This document shows positions 19,402 to 28,591 of a stretch of 64,000 nt of DNA, piece by piece (position 1 is the first letter of the stretch; the number at the start of each line of letters is the position of its first letter). Source of the stretch: Flavobacterium cupreum (GTDB taxonomy: Bacteria > Bacteroidota > Bacteroidia > Flavobacteriales > Flavobacteriaceae). The DNA is taken from NCBI RefSeq assembly GCF_003996965.1, contig NZ_QWDM01000001.1, positions 496,001 through 560,000 of the forward strand, written 5' to 3'. A model generated the notes under the pieces. That model ran no database searches, was not told the origin of the DNA, and was given only the letters and a program-made list of their open reading frames with translations. A program made the position numbers and the translations under genes.

Positions 19402-21543
19402 ATGAAAAATTTTCAAGACGAAAAACAGCGTGATTTGTCGACAAACAAATCTGACGGAACAAACAAGTTCCTGACCACCAATCAGGGTGTTCGCGTTAAT
19501 GACGATAATAATTCGCTAAAAGCCGGCGAAAGAGGACCTTCTCTACTAGAGGATTTTATTTTAAGAGAAAAGATTACACATTTTGACCACGAACGTATTC
19601 CTGAAAGGATTGTACATGCACGCGGTTCAGGAGCACACGGGTTCTTTGAAGTTACAAATCCAATTCCGGAATTAACAAAAGCAGGATTCCTTAAAGAAGC
19701 AGGGTTAAAAACTCCGGTATTTGCAAGGTTTTCTACCGTTGCAGGTTCTCGTGGTTCTACTGATCTTGCGAGAGATGTGAGAGGTTTTTCTGTAAAGTTC
19801 TATACCCAGGAAGGTATTTATGACTTTGTTGGAAATAACATTCCTGTATTTTTTATTCAGGATGCTTCAAAATTTCCCGATTTAATTCACGCCGTAAAAC
19901 CGGAGCCTCACAACGAAATTCCGCAGGCTGCCTCTGCACATGATACTTTCTGGGATTTTATTTCATTAATGCCGGAATCCATGCACATGATTATGTGGGT
20001 GATGTCTGACCGTGCCATTCCAAGAAGTTACAGAATGATGGAAGGATTTGGAGTTCACACCTTTAGATTAATTAATGAAGCTGAAGAATCTACATTTGTA
20101 AAATTTCACTGGAAACCTAAATTAGGAACTCACGCTGTTGCCTGGGATGAAGCTCAGAAAATTTCGGGTAAAAACCCTGATTTTCACAGAGAAGATTTAT
20201 GGGAAGCGATCGAAATGGGGAATTTTCCTGAATGGGAATTAGGCGTTCAGGTCATTCCTGCTGAAGATGAACACAAATATGAATTCGATTTACTTGACCC
20301 AACGAAAATCGTTCCGGAAGAATTAGTACCGGTTACAATCGTAGGAAGAATGGTTTTGGATAGAAATCCGGATAATTTCTTTGCGGAAACAGAACAAATC
20401 GCTTTCCACCCCGGACATGTTGTTCCCGGAATCGATTTTTCGAATGATCCCCTTTTACAAGGAAGACTGTTTTCATACACAGATACTCAATTATCAAGAT
20501 TAGGAAGTCCGAACTTTCATGAAATTCCGATTAACAGAAGTGTTGCGCCGGTTCATAACAACCAGCGTGACGGACATATGCGTCAGGAAATCAATAAAGG
20601 ACGTGTAAGCTATCATCCAAATTCATTGGGCGGAGGATGCCCTTATCAGGCTAAAATTGCCGAAGGTGGATTTGCAAGTTTCAACGAACGTGTGGATGCA
20701 CATAAAGTAAGAGAAAGAAGCGAAAGTTTTGCCGATCATTTTGGTCAGGCCAAATTATTCTTCAACAGCCAGACAGAAGTAGAAAAAAGCCATATCGTAA
20801 AAGCATTGCGTTTTGAACTTGGAAAAGTAGAAACTACTGCAATCAGAGTCAGAATGTTAGGGCTTTTATCTCAGGTAGACATGCAACTGGCAGAGCAGGT
20901 TGCCGCAGGTCTTGGGGCTACCGTACCACCAATCTTAGAGACACCGGTGAATCACGGAGTATCTCCTGAAAATGAAAACGGAAATCAGGAACCTAAAACA
21001 GTAGAATCATCCGTTGAAAGTTCTGATGCACTTTCTATGCTTAAAAATCCAACTAATTCGCCAACAATCGCTTCCAGAAAAGTTGCGATCCTTTGTGCCG
21101 ACGGAGTTTCTGAAGCAGCTGTTCAAAACATAAAATCGGCGCTTTTAAAAGAAGATGCAAAAGGTTTGGTTATTGCGCCTCATTTAGGATCAGTTCTTAC
21201 TGATCAGGATGGAGCACTGGCAGCTGATTTTAGTTTCTTAACTGCATCTTCCGTATTATTTGATGCCGTTTACATTCCGCATGGTTTAGGACTTGCTGCT
21301 TTAGCTGAGAATGACGATGTAATGGAATTTTTAAATGACGCTTACAAACACTGTAAAGTAATTGGTGCCGATGGTGAAGCTACAGCTTTATTAAGCGCAG
21401 CACCTTTCGCTTCAAAAATAACAAACGATGACGCCGGGCTTATACTGTCCGGAGAAATTGCTGCCGAAGCGTTTGCACTGGATTTTATTGCTGCTATGGC
21501 ACAACACCGTTTTTGGGAACGTGAAACAAACCTATACAATTAA
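19402..21543 (+). CDS. katE: Large-subunit catalase HPII type (KatE) with C-terminal DJ-1/PfpI-like domain
   Basis: Haem catalase that destroys hydrogen peroxide. The catalytic His72 (RIVHARGSGAHG) and Asn145 (VGNNIPVFFIQDA) are spaced as in E. coli HPII. The proximal haem region RLFSYTDTQLSRLG carries the Tyr ligand. Residues about 562-712 form the glutamine-amidotransferase-like domain typical of large catalases (RKVAILCADGVSEAAV). 713 residues, no export signal. It is 18 bp upstream of a DUF892 gene, an arrangement fitting stationary-phase or oxidative-stress protection. Confidence 0.97.
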   Translation: MKNFQDEKQRDLSTNKSDGTNKFLTTNQGVRVNDDNNSLKAGERGPSLLEDFILREKITHFDHERIPERIVHARGSGAHGFFEVTNPIPELTKAGFLKEAGLKTPVFARFSTVAGSRGSTDLARDVRGFSVKFYTQEGIYDFVGNNIPVFFIQDASKFPDLIHAVKPEPHNEIPQAASAHDTFWDFISLMPESMHMIMWVMSDRAIPRSYRMMEGFGVHTFRLINEAEESTFVKFHWKPKLGTHAVAWDEAQKISGKNPDFHREDLWEAIEMGNFPEWELGVQVIPAEDEHKYEFDLLDPTKIVPEELVPVTIVGRMVLDRNPDNFFAETEQIAFHPGHVVPGIDFSNDPLLQGRLFSYTDTQLSRLGSPNFHEIPINRSVAPVHNNQRDGHMRQEINKGRVSYHPNSLGGGCPYQAKIAEGGFASFNERVDAHKVRERSESFADHFGQAKLFFNSQTEVEKSHIVKALRFELGKVETTAIRVRMLGLLSQVDMQLAEQVAAGLGATVPPILETPVNHGVSPENENGNQEPKTVESSVESSDALSMLKNPTNSPTIASRKVAILCADGVSEAAVQNIKSALLKEDAKGLVIAPHLGSVLTDQDGALAADFSFLTASSVLFDAVYIPHGLGLAALAENDDVMEFLNDAYKHCKVIGADGEATALLSAAPFASKITNDDAGLILSGEIAAEAFALDFIAAMAQHRFWERETNLYN

Positions 21544-21561
21544 CATTCAAAATAAAGAGAT

Positions 21562-22134
21562 ATGAAAAATGCAGAAAAACCAACTGAAAGCAAAGTAAAT
21601 GCTGTAAAGAACGCTAAAAATAATTTTGTAGAGCCGGCAGCAGATGCCGCTCAGGATTTAAGAGAATTATTTATTGACAGCCTTAAAGATATTTACTGGG
21701 CAGAAAACGCACTTGTCGGCGCATTGCCAAAAATGTCGGCAAATGCTACGGCTTCAGGTCTTTCCAGTGCGATATTAGAACACCTTTCGATAACTGAAAA
21801 TCAAGTAGCAAGACTTGAAAAAGTTTTTGATTTACTGGGAGAAAAAGCCGAAGGAAAAAAATGCGAAGCCATGGCCGGACTATTAAAAGAAGGCGACAGC
21901 ATTGTACTGGAAACAACTCCGGGAGCTGTGAGAGATGCTGGAATTATCTCGGCCTCGCAAAAAATCGAACATTATGAAATTGCAACTTATGGTACTTTAG
22001 TGGCTTTTGCAAAAGCACTGGGCGAAAATGATGCTGCAAAATTATTAACGCAAACACTTGCAGAAGAAAAAGAAGCAGACTGCATCCTAAATGATGTGGC
22101 TTTAAATACTGTAAATGTTGTAGCGGCAGAATAA
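21562..22134 (+). CDS. DUF892 (YciE/YciF-like) ferritin-fold stress protein
   Basis: 190-residue helical protein of the DUF892 family. After a basic, low-complexity N-terminus (about 1-30), the family segment LRELFIDSLKDIYWAENALVGALPKM is followed by acidic helices (EHLSITENQVARLEKVFDLLGEKAEGKKCEAMAGLLKEG). Members have a ferritin-like four-helix fold and are induced by stress; a precise reaction is not established. It begins 18 bp after katE, so the two are probably coexpressed. Confidence 0.9.
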   Translation: MKNAEKPTESKVNAVKNAKNNFVEPAADAAQDLRELFIDSLKDIYWAENALVGALPKMSANATASGLSSAILEHLSITENQVARLEKVFDLLGEKAEGKKCEAMAGLLKEGDSIVLETTPGAVRDAGIISASQKIEHYEIATYGTLVAFAKALGENDAAKLLTQTLAEEKEADCILNDVALNTVNVVAAE

Positions 22135-22180
22135 CTAAAGAGCTGCAGGCTCTTACTACTATTATTATTTTCATTTTACT

Positions 22181-22212
22181 AAAAAACACCTGTACTTCGT
22201 GCAGGTGTTTTT
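22181..22212. terminator. Bidirectional terminator after the katE operon
   Basis: Strong hairpin (CACCTG/CAGGTG core, extended by A/T pairs) with a T run on either strand. It lies between convergent katE-DUF892 (+) and the aldo/keto reductase gene (-). Confidence 0.85.
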
Positions 22213-22240
22213 GCATTCAGCTTTAGTCATCAGCCATTCA

Positions 22241-23203
22241 TCAGCCCCGGACTTGTTGAAGCAATTCGTGCGGATAGCCTAAAGATACCTCACTGATCTG
22301 ATCTAAAAGTAGAATTTGCTCTGCTGTAAGGTGGACAGATACTGCTTCTAAAGCATCCTTTAGGTGAGATGCAGTACGAGCACCGACTATTGGAAAAGCA
22401 TCCCTAGATAAAATCCATGCAAAAGCTGCCTGACCCGGCGTAGCGCCAATTTCTTCAGCAATTATGAAAAGCTGATCTATGATTTTTTTTGCAGAATCAT
22501 TTTCATTGTATTCCGGGTTTGAGGCTGGGCTTAAACGTCCGGATTCTCCCTGACGGTATTTTCCTGTCAATAGTCCACCGGCTAATGGGGAATACATCAT
22601 TGTCCCTAAACCAAATTCTGAAGCCATAGGTATGAATTCCCTGTCCGCCGTCCGTTGTAGCAGATTATATTCAATCTGAATGGCACTTAAATTGGTACTT
22701 CTTGCAATTGCCGCGGCTTTCCATGCAGGAAAATTTGTTAAACCTGTATAAAGAACTTTTCCCGCATTTACCAGATCCTCCAAACCACGTACAATTTCGT
22801 CAATGGGTGTAACACCATCATCAAAATGTGGCATATAAATGTCTATATAATCTGTTTTTAGTCGTTTCAGACTTGATTCTACGGCCTGTCTCATTGCTTT
22901 CCGATGATTGCCGTAGTTGCTTATTGCCGGATTATTTTCATTGCTTTGTGTATATTTAGTACAGATAATAAAATTACTGCGCTGATGCTCCAGAAACTTA
23001 CCCACAATTTCTTCGGACTCACCCAGCTGGTAACGGTCAGAGATGTCAATGAAATTTCCTCCGGCATCTGCGTAAGCTGTTAGAATATCCTTCGCTTCTT
23101 CGGCAGTCGATCCATATCCTTTTCGATTTCCCAACATAGCAGCTCCTAAAATTAACTCACTTGCATATAAGCCTGTTTTCTTTCCAAATAACTTGTTTTT
23201 CAT
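22241..23203 (-). CDS. Aldo/keto reductase
   Basis: NADPH-dependent carbonyl reductase with a TIM-barrel fold. Likely tetrad residues are Asp53, Tyr58 (FIDISDRYQLGESE), Lys83 (IICTKY) and the His in IDIYMPHFDDG. The GLTNFPAW segment and the C-terminal cofactor region (PIVGARTASHLKDAL) are present. 320 residues, cytoplasmic. It is transcribed divergently from an HxlR regulator 114 bp away, which likely controls it; this pairing is common for carbonyl- or quinone-responsive reductases. Confidence 0.93.
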   Translation of the reverse strand: MKNKLFGKKTGLYASELILGAAMLGNRKGYGSTAEEAKDILTAYADAGGNFIDISDRYQLGESEEIVGKFLEHQRSNFIICTKYTQSNENNPAISNYGNHRKAMRQAVESSLKRLKTDYIDIYMPHFDDGVTPIDEIVRGLEDLVNAGKVLYTGLTNFPAWKAAAIARSTNLSAIQIEYNLLQRTADREFIPMASEFGLGTMMYSPLAGGLLTGKYRQGESGRLSPASNPEYNENDSAKKIIDQLFIIAEEIGATPGQAAFAWILSRDAFPIVGARTASHLKDALEAVSVHLTAEQILLLDQISEVSLGYPHELLQQVRG

Positions 23204-23222
23204 AACTTTTATTTTTAGTAAG

Positions 23223-23230
23223 CAAAATTA
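23223..23230 (-). promoter_or_regulatory. -7 promoter box (TAATTTTG) for the aldo/keto reductase
   Basis: TAnnTTTG on the minus strand about 20 bp before the start codon, in the divergent region shared with the HxlR gene. Confidence 0.5.
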
Positions 23231-23317
23231 GGCAGAAAGGCGAAGCCACACAATTACGGCTAAATTCACCTATATCAGATTTTTATTTTTACTACTTTTA
23301 CTTTAGAAAATTATCTT

Positions 23318-23674
23318 ATGACTTACACAAAAAAATTACCTGTTTCCCTTGATTGCGGATTAAATTTATTTCTGGAAGTGATAAACGGAAAATGGAAACT
23401 TGCTTTGATCTGGAGTATTTATTCAGGGATTAAAAGACCCGGAGAATTACAAAGGAAAATTCCTAAAGCCAGCAGGAGAGTTTTGGATACACAGCTAAAA
23501 CAACTCATTGATCATGGTATTCTCTCTAAAATTGATTTTAACGAAATTCCCCTGAAGGTGGAATATGAACTAACACCTTTAGGCGAAACACTAATACCCG
23601 TTATTGCTCTTACCGCACAATGGGGCGAAACACATCGTGAAGTGTTAGAAAATTTAATACTCCCACAAGAGTAA
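23318..23674 (+). CDS. HxlR family winged-helix transcriptional regulator
   Basis: Small MarR-like DNA-binding protein (118 residues). The HxlR signature GKWKLALIWSI is followed by the recognition helix region ELQRKIPKASRRVLDTQLKQLIDHGIL and the wing with EYELTPLG. Cys13 sits just before the first helix, the place where redox-sensing relatives such as YodB and HypR carry their sensor Cys. It is divergent from the aldo/keto reductase and probably represses it. Whether Cys13 is a redox sensor is inference. Confidence 0.93.
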   Translation: MTYTKKLPVSLDCGLNLFLEVINGKWKLALIWSIYSGIKRPGELQRKIPKASRRVLDTQLKQLIDHGILSKIDFNEIPLKVEYELTPLGETLIPVIALTAQWGETHREVLENLILPQE

Positions 23675-23754
23675 CATCAGGTTAACTGACTTAAGGGACA
23701 AGGTTTTATCTGATTCTGTGCAAAGGCAAATGAAAAGCGGCCTTCATCTTTATT

Positions 23755-24756
23755 TTAGAAAGACAGTAACGATAGATTGAAGTTCACATAGGGAACCGTT
23801 TTATTGTCCGCTATTATGGAAGCATTATTATACTTCTCTCCCTCGTTAAAAATCCTGGAAGAGAAAAAGCTGTTTAGCCCTCCTCCTATGCTTAACATAA
23901 TATTTTTGGCAAACAGGTATTCAAAGGCCGGACCACTTTTTAATTCAATGGTATTGTAACTTATTTTACCATCTAAATAATTATTATTCTTGTCGTAAAA
24001 AATACTATATGAACTCTGATTGGATCCAATCATGACCCATGCATTTTTAGCAACCTGTTTTTTCAAATTAATACCCGTCGGAATATCCACGATTAATTCG
24101 AGTCCTGATGAAACAAATTTATGATAGTAATTTATAATAGGTTCAACAGGTATCGGGGAAGAAGGGTCAATTAGCACTAACAGACCAACGGAGAAGAAGG
24201 TGGTAGCTGTTCTTTTTAGCGGTAAACTAAAACTTCCGTTAAAATTAAAACGACGAATACTGTTCAGATTGTCCGAAATACCTCTGGCAACCAATGAATA
24301 AATAACCGGGTGACTGAATATACTATCCGACCTCGAGTAATTTACAGCAACATCAATCGTGCTTTTGTTGGATGTTAAAACCATGAGTTGCTGATCTGGC
24401 AATCCATTGATAACGTCTTTTAGTTCTGTAGAAGTATACGTATAATTGATCGTAGCAGATAACGAATTGCTTTTCCACTTAAGAGATGGTGTATTGTAAA
24501 ATGCACTTATCCTGTCGGTTTTTATTTTTCCGCTGGTAAAATTCTTATCCTCAAGTTTCGATGTAAAATCGCTGTAACCATAACTATTTACTGCGACATT
24601 AAATTGCCTTAAACTTGGGTACCGGATAGCAAACTCTTTTTTGCCGGCAGTTGTAGTGTCTGCCGTGGGATGTATTGAAGCCGAACTGATCATGTTCTGT
24701 GCCTGGCTGCTATAAGAACATACTATTAAAAATAGCAGGATACTTTTTATTTTCAT
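23755..24756 (-). CDS. Putative outer membrane beta-barrel protein (DUF6268-like)
   Basis: 333 residues with a signal peptide (ends about SQAQN, residue 19-20) and then many short alternating-hydrophobic strands typical of a porin-like barrel, ending in an aromatic terminus (VPYVNFNLSLLSF). I place it tentatively with DUF6268 outer-membrane proteins of Bacteroidota; function unknown. It is the last gene of the minus-strand envelope redox cluster, 21 bp after msrB. Confidence 0.7.
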   Translation of the reverse strand: MKIKSILLFLIVCSYSSQAQNMISSASIHPTADTTTAGKKEFAIRYPSLRQFNVAVNSYGYSDFTSKLEDKNFTSGKIKTDRISAFYNTPSLKWKSNSLSATINYTYTSTELKDVINGLPDQQLMVLTSNKSTIDVAVNYSRSDSIFSHPVIYSLVARGISDNLNSIRRFNFNGSFSLPLKRTATTFFSVGLLVLIDPSSPIPVEPIINYYHKFVSSGLELIVDIPTGINLKKQVAKNAWVMIGSNQSSYSIFYDKNNNYLDGKISYNTIELKSGPAFEYLFAKNIMLSIGGGLNSFFSSRIFNEGEKYNNASIIADNKTVPYVNFNLSLLSF

Positions 24757-24777
24757 AATTTATTATTTTAGAATTTA

Positions 24778-25302
24778 TTATTTCCCAGAAGATGTTATGT
24801 CCTGTTCAAAATCAAGACAAATAGAATTCATGCAGAACCTTTTATAAGTTGGAGCTGGACCATCATCGAAAATATGCCCCAGATGTGCGTCGCATCTTCC
24901 GCAGAGCACTTCGGTACGAACCATTCCGACTGAGTTGTCCTTCCTGTACCTTACACTATTTTTTGTTAGTGGCTCATAAAAGCTAGGCCAGCCGCAACTG
25001 CTGGCAAACTTGGCGTCTGATTTGAAAAGCAAATTTCCGCAGGCTGCACAATAATATTTTCCTTTTGTACTGCTCTTCCAGTATTTTCCTGTAAATGGTT
25101 TTTCAGTATTTTGTTCTCTTGCTACCAGGTAGAGATCAATGGGTAACACTTTTTTCCATTCCTCATTTGAAACATTTAATTTTTTAGTGTCAGTTGTAGA
25201 ATAGTATGGATTGTTTTCATGTCCATGATCGCTTTTCTGATTTTGGGCATAACTGTAGCCCGCCAGTATGAGGAACATATAGCAAAAAATGATATTTTTC
25301 AT
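24778..25302 (-). CDS. msrB: Secreted peptide-methionine (R)-S-oxide reductase MsrB
   Basis: Repairs methionine-R-sulfoxide in proteins. A Sec signal peptide (about 1-19, GYSYA|Q) sends it to the periplasm. The zinc site is Cys85/88 (CAAC) and Cys134/137 (CGRC). The catalytic Cys157 lies in RFCMNS, and Cys103 in SSCGWPSF is placed as a resolving Cys. It lies downstream of a thioredoxin and a DsbD-like gene, which would supply reductant in the envelope. 100 bp separates it from the thioredoxin gene. Confidence 0.95.
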   Translation of the reverse strand: MKNIIFCYMFLILAGYSYAQNQKSDHGHENNPYYSTTDTKKLNVSNEEWKKVLPIDLYLVAREQNTEKPFTGKYWKSSTKGKYYCAACGNLLFKSDAKFASSCGWPSFYEPLTKNSVRYRKDNSVGMVRTEVLCGRCDAHLGHIFDDGPAPTYKRFCMNSICLDFEQDITSSGK

Positions 25303-25401
25303 TGTAGTTGATTATGATTTAAGTTTGTTTTTTAAAACCTTTTTGAATTTTCAAGTTCTGGCAGTATCACACATCGGCGGTACTGCTAACCTGGGTGGTT
25401 T

Positions 25402-25851
25402 TTATAATTTACCAGATGCTTCCTGAGCAAATTCAAGTAATCCGCTTCCATCCACATATCCCACATGATTTGCGATCACGCCGCCATTTTCATCGAGAAT
25501 AAGGAGCGTTGGCAGCCCTTCAATTTTCCACGTTTTAGCCAGTTTAATTCCGTTACCTTTTTCAACGTCTATGCTTACGTTTATGAAATTTTTATTGAAA
25601 TAGGCAGCTGCTTTAACATCCTTGAATGTCGTTTTTTGAAGTTCTTTACAGGGAGCGCACCATTTTGCATAAGCATCGACAAATATCTTTTTGTGTTTTG
25701 CTTTCGCTGTTGCCAGCACTTGTTTGAAGTCTTTAGTGCTAAAGACTATTTCCGGTTTTCCTAAAGGTTTTCCCTGTGCGCTGGCATAAAAAACGGAAAC
25801 CATTAGAAAACTAAATGTAATTATGCACGAACTGATTTTTAAATTTTTCAT
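25402..25851 (-). CDS. Secreted thioredoxin-family protein
   Basis: Periplasmic thiol reductase/oxidase of 149 residues. The signal peptide (1-26, FYASAQ) comes before a thioredoxin fold with the CAPC active site (Cys65/Cys68 in YAKWCAPCKE) and the cis-Pro region GLPTLLILDENG. The frame is open upstream to 25914, but the ATG at 25851 gives a clean signal peptide and lies about 40 nt after a well-defined promoter, so I prefer it. Likely partner of DsbD (upstream) and MsrB (downstream). It has its own copy of the shared redox-regulon promoter. Confidence 0.92.
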   Translation of the reverse strand: MKNLKISSCIITFSFLMVSVFYASAQGKPLGKPEIVFSTKDFKQVLATAKAKHKKIFVDAYAKWCAPCKELQKTTFKDVKAAAYFNKNFINVSIDVEKGNGIKLAKTWKIEGLPTLLILDENGGVIANHVGYVDGSGLLEFAQEASGKL

Positions 25852-25888
25852 ATAAACTGAATTGATTACGAGAATGTCTGACCACTCT

Positions 25889-25965
25889 ATTGACAAGACA
25901 AATTTGCAATACAAAAAAGGAAAAGCTTTTATGAATCAGACCAACTATTTGGCAATTTAGTTCAA
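25889..25965 (-). promoter_or_regulatory. Shared redox-regulon promoter, copy A (thioredoxin gene)
   Basis: Read on the minus strand: operator segment 25939-25965 (contains TTTGGCAATTTAG on plus), pyrimidine-rich -33 region, -7 box CAAATTTG at 25899-25906, and GTCAAT at 25889-25894. The distance from ATTGAC to the conserved CAA of the operator is 53 bp, as in three other promoters in this window. The operator end overlaps the stop codon of the upstream DsbD-like gene. Confidence 0.8.
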
Positions 25966-27890
25966 TGCGGTATTTTAAAATTTTCAATTCCTTTTTGTAA
26001 AAAATCGACATAGGTTTTTGTATCAGGTTCGTAGGCTACAGGTTTGGTAAGCGCATTTTCATTAGTATCCATCAACACATAATAAGGCTGTGAATTTGTT
26101 TTGAATTTGGCCGTTTGAAAATCACTCCATTTATTACCGGCTGTTTTTATTTTTTTGCCTGTTGTGGGAGAAATTATTTGTTCATTTTCAGGCAGCAGGC
26201 TTGTATCATCTACATAAAGCGAAATCAATACATAGTTGTTATTTAATTTTTCCCAAACTACCGGATCGCTCCATACATTGTCCTCCATCTTGCGGCAATT
26301 GACACAGCTCCAGCCCGTAAAATCAAGTATTATGGGCTTGTGGACTTTTTTAGCATATGCCAGCCCTTTCTGGTAATCATGAAAACAGTTTAGATTTTGA
26401 GGACATTGCTGAGCATGTTTTTCTGTTACATCATTGGTCACTCTTGCGTTAGCGTTTCCTGTATTCTGGTTCCATTCTTTATAAAAAGAGGGTGGTAAAA
26501 ATCCGCTGACAAGCTTTAAAGGGGCTCCCCATAGGCCTGGTATCAGATAGACCACGAAACTAAAAATCACAATAGATGATAGCAGTCCGCTTATTGAAAC
26601 TTTTGCTTTTGTTTCGTATTCATCCAATTTTAGCTTACCAAGCATGTACAGCCCAAACATTGAAAAGATAACAATCCAGATTGCTATAAAAGTCTCTCTT
26701 TTTAAAAATCCAAGTTTGTACACCAGATCGAAAGTAGATAAAAATTTGAGCGCCAGGGCTAACTCCAAAAACCCCAATATTACTTTTACCTGACCAAGCC
26801 AGCTGCCGGACTTCGGCAATTTTTTCAGCATACTCGGAAAAGCAGCAAAGAGCATGAATGGGATAGACAATGCCAAAGCAAATCCAAACATTCCGATGGC
26901 AGGACCGGTTATGCTGCCTCCAATTGCCGCTTCTACCAAAAGACTCCCGATAATAGGACCTGTACAGGAAAATGAGACGAGGGCTAAAGTAAAAGCCATA
27001 AAGAATATTCCAATCAGTCCGCCCTTATCGGTCATCTTATCTGATTTGTCAAGCCATTTATTGGGCAGTGTTATTTCAAATGCACCTAAAAATGAAATGG
27101 CAAAAACAACAAATATTAAAAAGAAAACAAGGTTCACAATACCATTGCTGGCGAGGGCATTAAGAGCATCCGGGCCTAATGTCAAAGTAATAGTCAGACC
27201 TAGTGTAACATATATAACAACAATAGATGCGGCGTATAGTATCGCTTTCTTCACTCCGCCGTTTTTAGTAAAATAGCTAACGGTAAGCGGTATCATGGAA
27301 AATACACATGGAGTGAGAAGTGCTAAGAAACCACCCAATAACCCACCTAAGAAAACCCAGAATAAATTACTTTCTGCTGCAGGTGCTGTATAAGGTATAC
27401 GTACCGCTACAGGTTCCGGTTTGTATTTTAATGTTATTTCTTCAGTATCAGGCGGCAGGCACATTGTACTGCTGCAGGACATATAAGTTATGGCGGCATT
27501 TATAGTAATACTGTCATTTGTCTTAGGTACTATTTTCTGAACAAAAGTCGCTTCATTTTCAAAATAATACAGCTTTTGGTTATTGTATTCTTTTGCTGTA
27601 CGGCTAAGTGGCTTTGGCTCTAGTACTTTTCCTGCCAGTATATACTGATCTGATTTTCCAAAATCAAAAACAGTTGGTAAAGGTCCGTCGTGAATGGCCT
27701 TAAATTGGCTGTTAATATGCCAGCCTTTCTTTATGGTTGCTTTTAGGCTGACCAATAGCGTATCCGTGCTTCCCCTTTCAATATTTATTTTCCATTTTAC
27801 CGGGTTTTCCTGTATTTGCCCAAAGCAATGGAATACGGACAGACATACAAGAAGTATTGTAACAGGAATTACTTTTTTTAGTGTAGACAT
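25962..27890 (-). CDS. DsbD-family thiol:disulfide interchange protein (N-DsbD, 8-TM, thioredoxin)
   Basis: Inner-membrane protein that carries electrons from cytoplasmic thioredoxin to the periplasm. It has a signal peptide, then an N-terminal DsbD-alpha/DsbC-like domain (about 25-150), and the CcdA/DsbD membrane region with about eight helices (175-455). That region includes GLLGGFLALLTPCVFSMIP and FSCTGPIIGSLL, with the two membrane cysteines. The C-terminal thioredoxin domain has CVNC (Cys529/Cys532). 642 residues, complete. It is 81 bp downstream of a small thioredoxin-fold gene and upstream of thioredoxin and MsrB genes, so envelope methionine-sulfoxide repair is the obvious consumer. 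Confidence 0.94.
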   Translation of the reverse strand: MSTLKKVIPVTILLVCLSVFHCFGQIQENPVKWKINIERGSTDTLLVSLKATIKKGWHINSQFKAIHDGPLPTVFDFGKSDQYILAGKVLEPKPLSRTAKEYNNQKLYYFENEATFVQKIVPKTNDSITINAAITYMSCSSTMCLPPDTEEITLKYKPEPVAVRIPYTAPAAESNLFWVFLGGLLGGFLALLTPCVFSMIPLTVSYFTKNGGVKKAILYAASIVVIYVTLGLTITLTLGPDALNALASNGIVNLVFFLIFVVFAISFLGAFEITLPNKWLDKSDKMTDKGGLIGIFFMAFTLALVSFSCTGPIIGSLLVEAAIGGSITGPAIGMFGFALALSIPFMLFAAFPSMLKKLPKSGSWLGQVKVILGFLELALALKFLSTFDLVYKLGFLKRETFIAIWIVIFSMFGLYMLGKLKLDEYETKAKVSISGLLSSIVIFSFVVYLIPGLWGAPLKLVSGFLPPSFYKEWNQNTGNANARVTNDVTEKHAQQCPQNLNCFHDYQKGLAYAKKVHKPIILDFTGWSCVNCRKMEDNVWSDPVVWEKLNNNYVLISLYVDDTSLLPENEQIISPTTGKKIKTAGNKWSDFQTAKFKTNSQPYYVLMDTNENALTKPVAYEPDTKTYVDFLQKGIENFKIPH

Positions 27891-27971
27891 ATTTTTAAAA
27901 TTTTGATGTTAAAAAAAAGGCAGCCCAGGTTATTGCTGAGCCACCTTAAAATTGCCTGAAAGCAAAAAGTA

Positions 27972-28373
27972 CTATCCTTTCTTAAAATGATCCATTGCTC
28001 TGCCAAGATCTTCACTTGAAAGTGACATCACCAATTGATTGATAGGTTTTTTGGTTTTAGCATCAAATAAATAAACCACGCCTGTTGCCATGTAAGGTTC
28101 CATCATTTTGGTAAGTCCCAGTTTTTCAATTTCAGCTACCGATGGTTTTGCAGTTTCAGGACTGGTAACATTGTTAATTACAAATTGGTAAGCCCCGTCT
28201 TTATTGTTTTCTTTAAGCGCTTCCATTGCTCTCGTTTCATTGGCCTTACATACACTGCACCAACTTGCCGTTTTTACGACTGCTATTATTTTAGCTGAAT
28301 TTTGAGCGTACGCTCCTGTTGTAAACACGATGGCAAACAGGGCTGTTGCCAATACTTTTTTTAAACTTTTCAT
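27972..28373 (-). CDS. Secreted small thioredoxin-fold protein
   Basis: 133 residues: Sec signal peptide (about 1-23, TGAYAQ) and a compact thioredoxin-like domain with CSVC (Cys39/Cys42 in TASWCSVCKANE). The region after the active site is shorter than in standard thioredoxins and I do not see a convincing cis-Pro loop. It probably exchanges thiols with the DsbD-like protein encoded next. First gene after promoter copy B. Confidence 0.85.
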   Translation of the reverse strand: MKSLKKVLATALFAIVFTTGAYAQNSAKIIAVVKTASWCSVCKANETRAMEALKENNKDGAYQFVINNVTSPETAKPSVAEIEKLGLTKMMEPYMATGVVYLFDAKTKKPINQLVMSLSSEDLGRAMDHFKKG

Positions 28374-28392
28374 TTTTTGATACTATTAGTTA

Positions 28393-28476
28393 TGTCATTA
28401 TTGACCCTGCAAAGTTGCGCTACAAAAAAGGAAAGGGTTTTGTGTATTAGCTCAACTATTTGACAATTTAGGCCAA
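28393..28476 (-). promoter_or_regulatory. Shared redox-regulon promoter, copy B (thioredoxin-fold/DsbD unit)
   Basis: GTCATTATTGAC (inverted GTCA-N4-TGAC) at 28394-28405, -7 box CAACTTTG on minus at 28410-28417, CCTTTTTTGTA -33 region, and operator 28451-28476 containing TTTGACAATTTAG. Spacing ATTGAC-to-operator is 53 bp, identical to copies A, C and D. Confidence 0.85.
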
Positions 28477-28519
28477 ACAAGAACCAAAAAATTAAAGCAT
28501 GTCCATCAAAAAACTTTAC

Positions 28520-28573
28520 ACAAAAAAAATGCCCATAGAAAGATAATTACTGAATATCTGTTCGATGGGCATT
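28520..28573 (-). terminator. Terminator of the AraC gene upstream of the DsbD unit
   Basis: 9-bp perfect stem (arms 28565-28573 and 28528-28536 on plus coordinates) followed on the minus strand by a seven-T run. Confidence 0.8.
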
Positions 28574-28591
28574 ATTGTAAATGACTGCTGT

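Noticed and set aside
25851..25914. Longer start for the thioredoxin at 25914
   Set aside because: The extension would cover the promoter -7 box and bury the signal peptide.
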